Positions 61,536-64,000 of a DNA stretch of 64,000 nt are shown here, in pieces (within the stretch, counting starts at the first letter, position 1; each line of letters starts with the position of its first letter). Under the pieces are notes generated by a model. The model made no database searches. It was not told the origin of the DNA and saw nothing but the letters and a program-made list of their open reading frames with translations. This stretch comes from Thielaviopsis euricoi (lineage: Eukaryota; Ascomycota; Sordariomycetes; Microascales; Ceratocystidaceae): NCBI GenBank assembly GCA_001599615.1, contig BCHJ01000008.1:462825-526824 (forward strand), written 5' to 3'. The position numbers were made by a program, and so were the translations under genes.

Positions 61536-62636
61536 GCACAAAAAGCTTAGGCTCTAGAGGTAGACTTGGCCCATCTCAATCAGGCAGGCAGACAGCCGAG
61601 AAAATATAAGCTTTGAGCACATTGCATGTTGATAATAGTCGCCGTGCCGCTTCGCATACGCCCGGTTTCAGAGGACATCACAAACTCAACTACCTGTAGA
61701 AGAAAACAGTCTCTAGAGCAGAGTACAGCACACTAACAGCAAAGAGAAACAGAAGCAAACAAAAAAGTACCAAGAGCAAACATCGCCCTGGAAACACCGC
61801 CCGGTCTGATCTCGTGCGCCCGTCCTGGTCTGGTGAGTGACTGCAGATGGTGAATAGATCTGACCTGACGTAGAGATGACTCGCTGTCTGTAAGGGATGC
61901 GGCAGTTGGTGCTCGCGGGACTCACGTCGACTCGGCTCGGCTCAGTGGTCAACGGTACTTGTCGACAATAGTACCGTACCTTGTTTCTGCATGTACATAC
62001 ATACAAACATACCTATAATATGCGGACCTATGCAGATGCAGGTGGGCTGTACACTGTAGCAGTGCCCATTAAGAACCCATCCGACGCTTTGCCGCTTCTT
62101 CCCGGTGCGCCCTCCCGCCCGCATGCCGACAGGCCCACAATGCTTTTATGTTTTTTTGTTCGTTTATATCTTTGCTTGAGGTTTGACTGCAAGTTATTCC
62201 AGTGCAGTTGTTCTTTTGTTATCAAGTGTCGCCCACATTCCTTGGCTGTGCATGACATCTAGGAATTCTCACATGTATAAAGCACAGAACAAGTACACAA
62301 GACAAGTATAAAAAAGACCTCGCAGAATCAAATGCGGAGTCCAATGGCCTGATGTGACGGTCTTCTTGGCTAATTCACGCCCTGCTATTTGTTCGCTTAA
62401 GTTGTTGTCGTAGCATTTAAGAGAAGAACAAGAAAAAAAAAACGGGTACACGCTGTGGTGAGAAGAGCCGATGAGAGGCGGAATTCGGAACGAAAGTAAA
62501 AAGAAAAAAAAACAGGCACAAGATTAGGCAGCAGAAGGAAGAGGGGAACAAACCAAAAACGCGAGACTGCGCAGCGGGGCTACAAAAAAACCAGACCGAT
62601 GTGCAAGCCTGCATCATAGAAATATACTCGAGTTCC

Positions 62637-62655
62637 AGCGAGCGAGCGAGCGAGC
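62637..62655 (+). repeat. AGCG tetranucleotide microsatellite
   Basis: Nearly five tandem copies of AGCG. Confidence 0.8.
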
Positions 62656-64000
62656 TTGCATCGGCGGGTTGTAGAAGGCGCGATATCGGTCGTGTCACAC
62701 AGGCAGGCAATAAGAGTATTATTCTTTTGTGCTTTGTCTCATCTTTCTGCAAAGTAAATTGGCCAAAGACTTGAGCTTGCCATCGGTTCTCTTGGGCATA
62801 TATAATCTAAAGCCTAGGCGGCGGCTGCTCTGCTGCGGCGGCAGCGACAGCGGGGTTTCACGTATCTCGTAGGCCGCCATCTTGAAACATCCAGCTCGGC
62901 TTGTCACATGCGAGCTATTTAACTCGTCATGTACAAAGAAGAAAAAAAAAGCGGAGGTCACCGCGCCGAGAAAATCACAAGATGCCGACGAGTAATTTTT
63001 GAGGCCCTAAAACTGACAGAACAAGGCCACGCGCCAAAGTTTTCTCCCCCTCTAGACTCTATTTCTTAGTTGTATTTTTCTGTTTCCTTTTCTGGTTAAC
63101 CGTCTAATTGTTCCCCTCACTTGTCACCTCAAAAAAAAAAAAAGCAAGCTGGAATTCGTCTTGTCCGTTGTTACTACAACTTACACTGCTACATCTACTC
63201 TGCACTCTCTCTGCACTATGCAGCACCTATCTAGCCCCCAATGCTGCATCTACGGTTGGCCTGAAGAGCACTGCAGTATACATACAATATGCATACGCAA
63301 GAATAAAAAAAAGAAAACGGCATATTCGGCTATTCCGTCATACAGTGCTTCTATTTACGGAGGCAGCAACTGTTGTAAGTGCTAAACATGACCATTTCAG
63401 TCAACGGAGCGGCGGGCCAGGCCAAGTCCGAAGGCTCTAGCTCGGTATCAGTTGTGGGCAGAAAGAGACGCTGTGGGTAGTATTGTTTGGCAGACTTGTA
63501 GTGCGGTATACAACAGACCTGCAGCATCAGAAGCCAGCAGTTGCAATAACTCAACTTGGTGGCACACATCAAGGGTGACTTTGTCGGATGTTACCACTTC
63601 CATATTCTCTTTTTTTGCTATTCTTGTTCTGTATTTGGTGGTGGCAGCAGAGGTAACATCATCATAGTAAGCAGTGCAGTGCAGCTAGAACAAAAGTGTA
63701 CGGTACGTTGTATGTATGTACGTCGTAGAATGTTGCCGAACCTTGTGACGTCGCACCGCGCTATCTTGCCGTTCTCAGGTATTGTTCGATATCAGTCTGT
63801 CTTGGAAGTGTTTGTTACATCTTGCTGCCTTGTTCCGCCATCTTGTGACCCGTCTTCTAATGCCACTGAACACCAAACTGCCGGGAACATATTGTTTCCT
63901 ATCTAGTATACGTGTGAGCTGATTTGATGATTCCAATGTCGACGGAGACACCATGAGAGATTAAAAAAAAAGGTGTCAAATGTGACGTGATATCTTGTTG

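Larger units (their letters stand above)
46427..64000. other. Gene-poor region, part 3, to the window end
   Basis: Again no gene is supported. Open frames are under 165 codons, mostly start at non-ATG codons and look like chance. The stretch 47-53.5 kb is somewhat richer in TA steps than the rest but keeps plenty of CA/TG, which argues against heavy RIP. Features include a G13 run (55498-55510), TTGCA-type pentamers (56356-56394), a GAA run (57885-57913), T25 (58722-58746), AAT repeats (59458-59474), A21 (61515-61535) and AGCG repeats (62637-62655). No gene is seen entering from the right edge. Confidence 0.5.

Overview
The window is nuclear DNA of a filamentous ascomycete. The evidence is a 375-residue actin gene with five introns, short GT-AG introns (52-268 nt) with CTAAC-like branch sites, a Zn(II)2Cys6 regulator, and best family matches to Pezizomycotina-type proteins. 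A sordariomycete, perhaps Hypocreales, is likely, but the species is not recognised. Gene models were built by reading splice sites and checking phase by hand.

Left part (1-24 kb) is ordinary housekeeping gene space: an edge-truncated minus-strand gene start (1-63); ELP2, the WD40 Elongator subunit (1629-4195, +); a two-exon small subunit of serine palmitoyltransferase (4539-4977, -); a mitochondrial GGQ-domain release-factor-like protein of the RSO55/MTRFR family (5808-6472, +); actin (7164-9136, -); the Hsp70 exchange factor FES1 (12923-13543, +) with a canonical heat-shock element upstream; mitochondrial ribosomal protein uL5m (13897-15164, -); a USP-type deubiquitinase with a CYLD-like Cys box and a C-terminal CaaX box (16710-19719, +); a MORG1/WDR83 WD40 protein (19936-21070, -); and a Zn(II)2Cys6 transcription factor (21976-23793, -).

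Right part (about 24-64 kb) is unusual: some 40 kb with no gene I can recognise on either strand. It is not AT-rich and not obviously RIP-mutated. It holds short chance-length ORFs, simple repeats, A/T homopolymers of 20-31 nt (absent from the gene-bearing part), and poly-G runs, one of which contains a 5-N assembly gap. It lies on the 5' side of the transcription factor gene.

The genes do not form a dedicated pathway or cluster. They are separate core functions: tRNA modification, sphingolipid synthesis, mitochondrial translation, cytoskeleton, proteostasis, deubiquitination, scaffolding and transcription. I found no convincing tRNA, rRNA, CRISPR, transposase, telomere repeat or biosynthetic cluster. 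The most interesting items are the gene desert, the prenylation-ready deubiquitinase, the small spliced SPT subunit and the heat-shock element of FES1.
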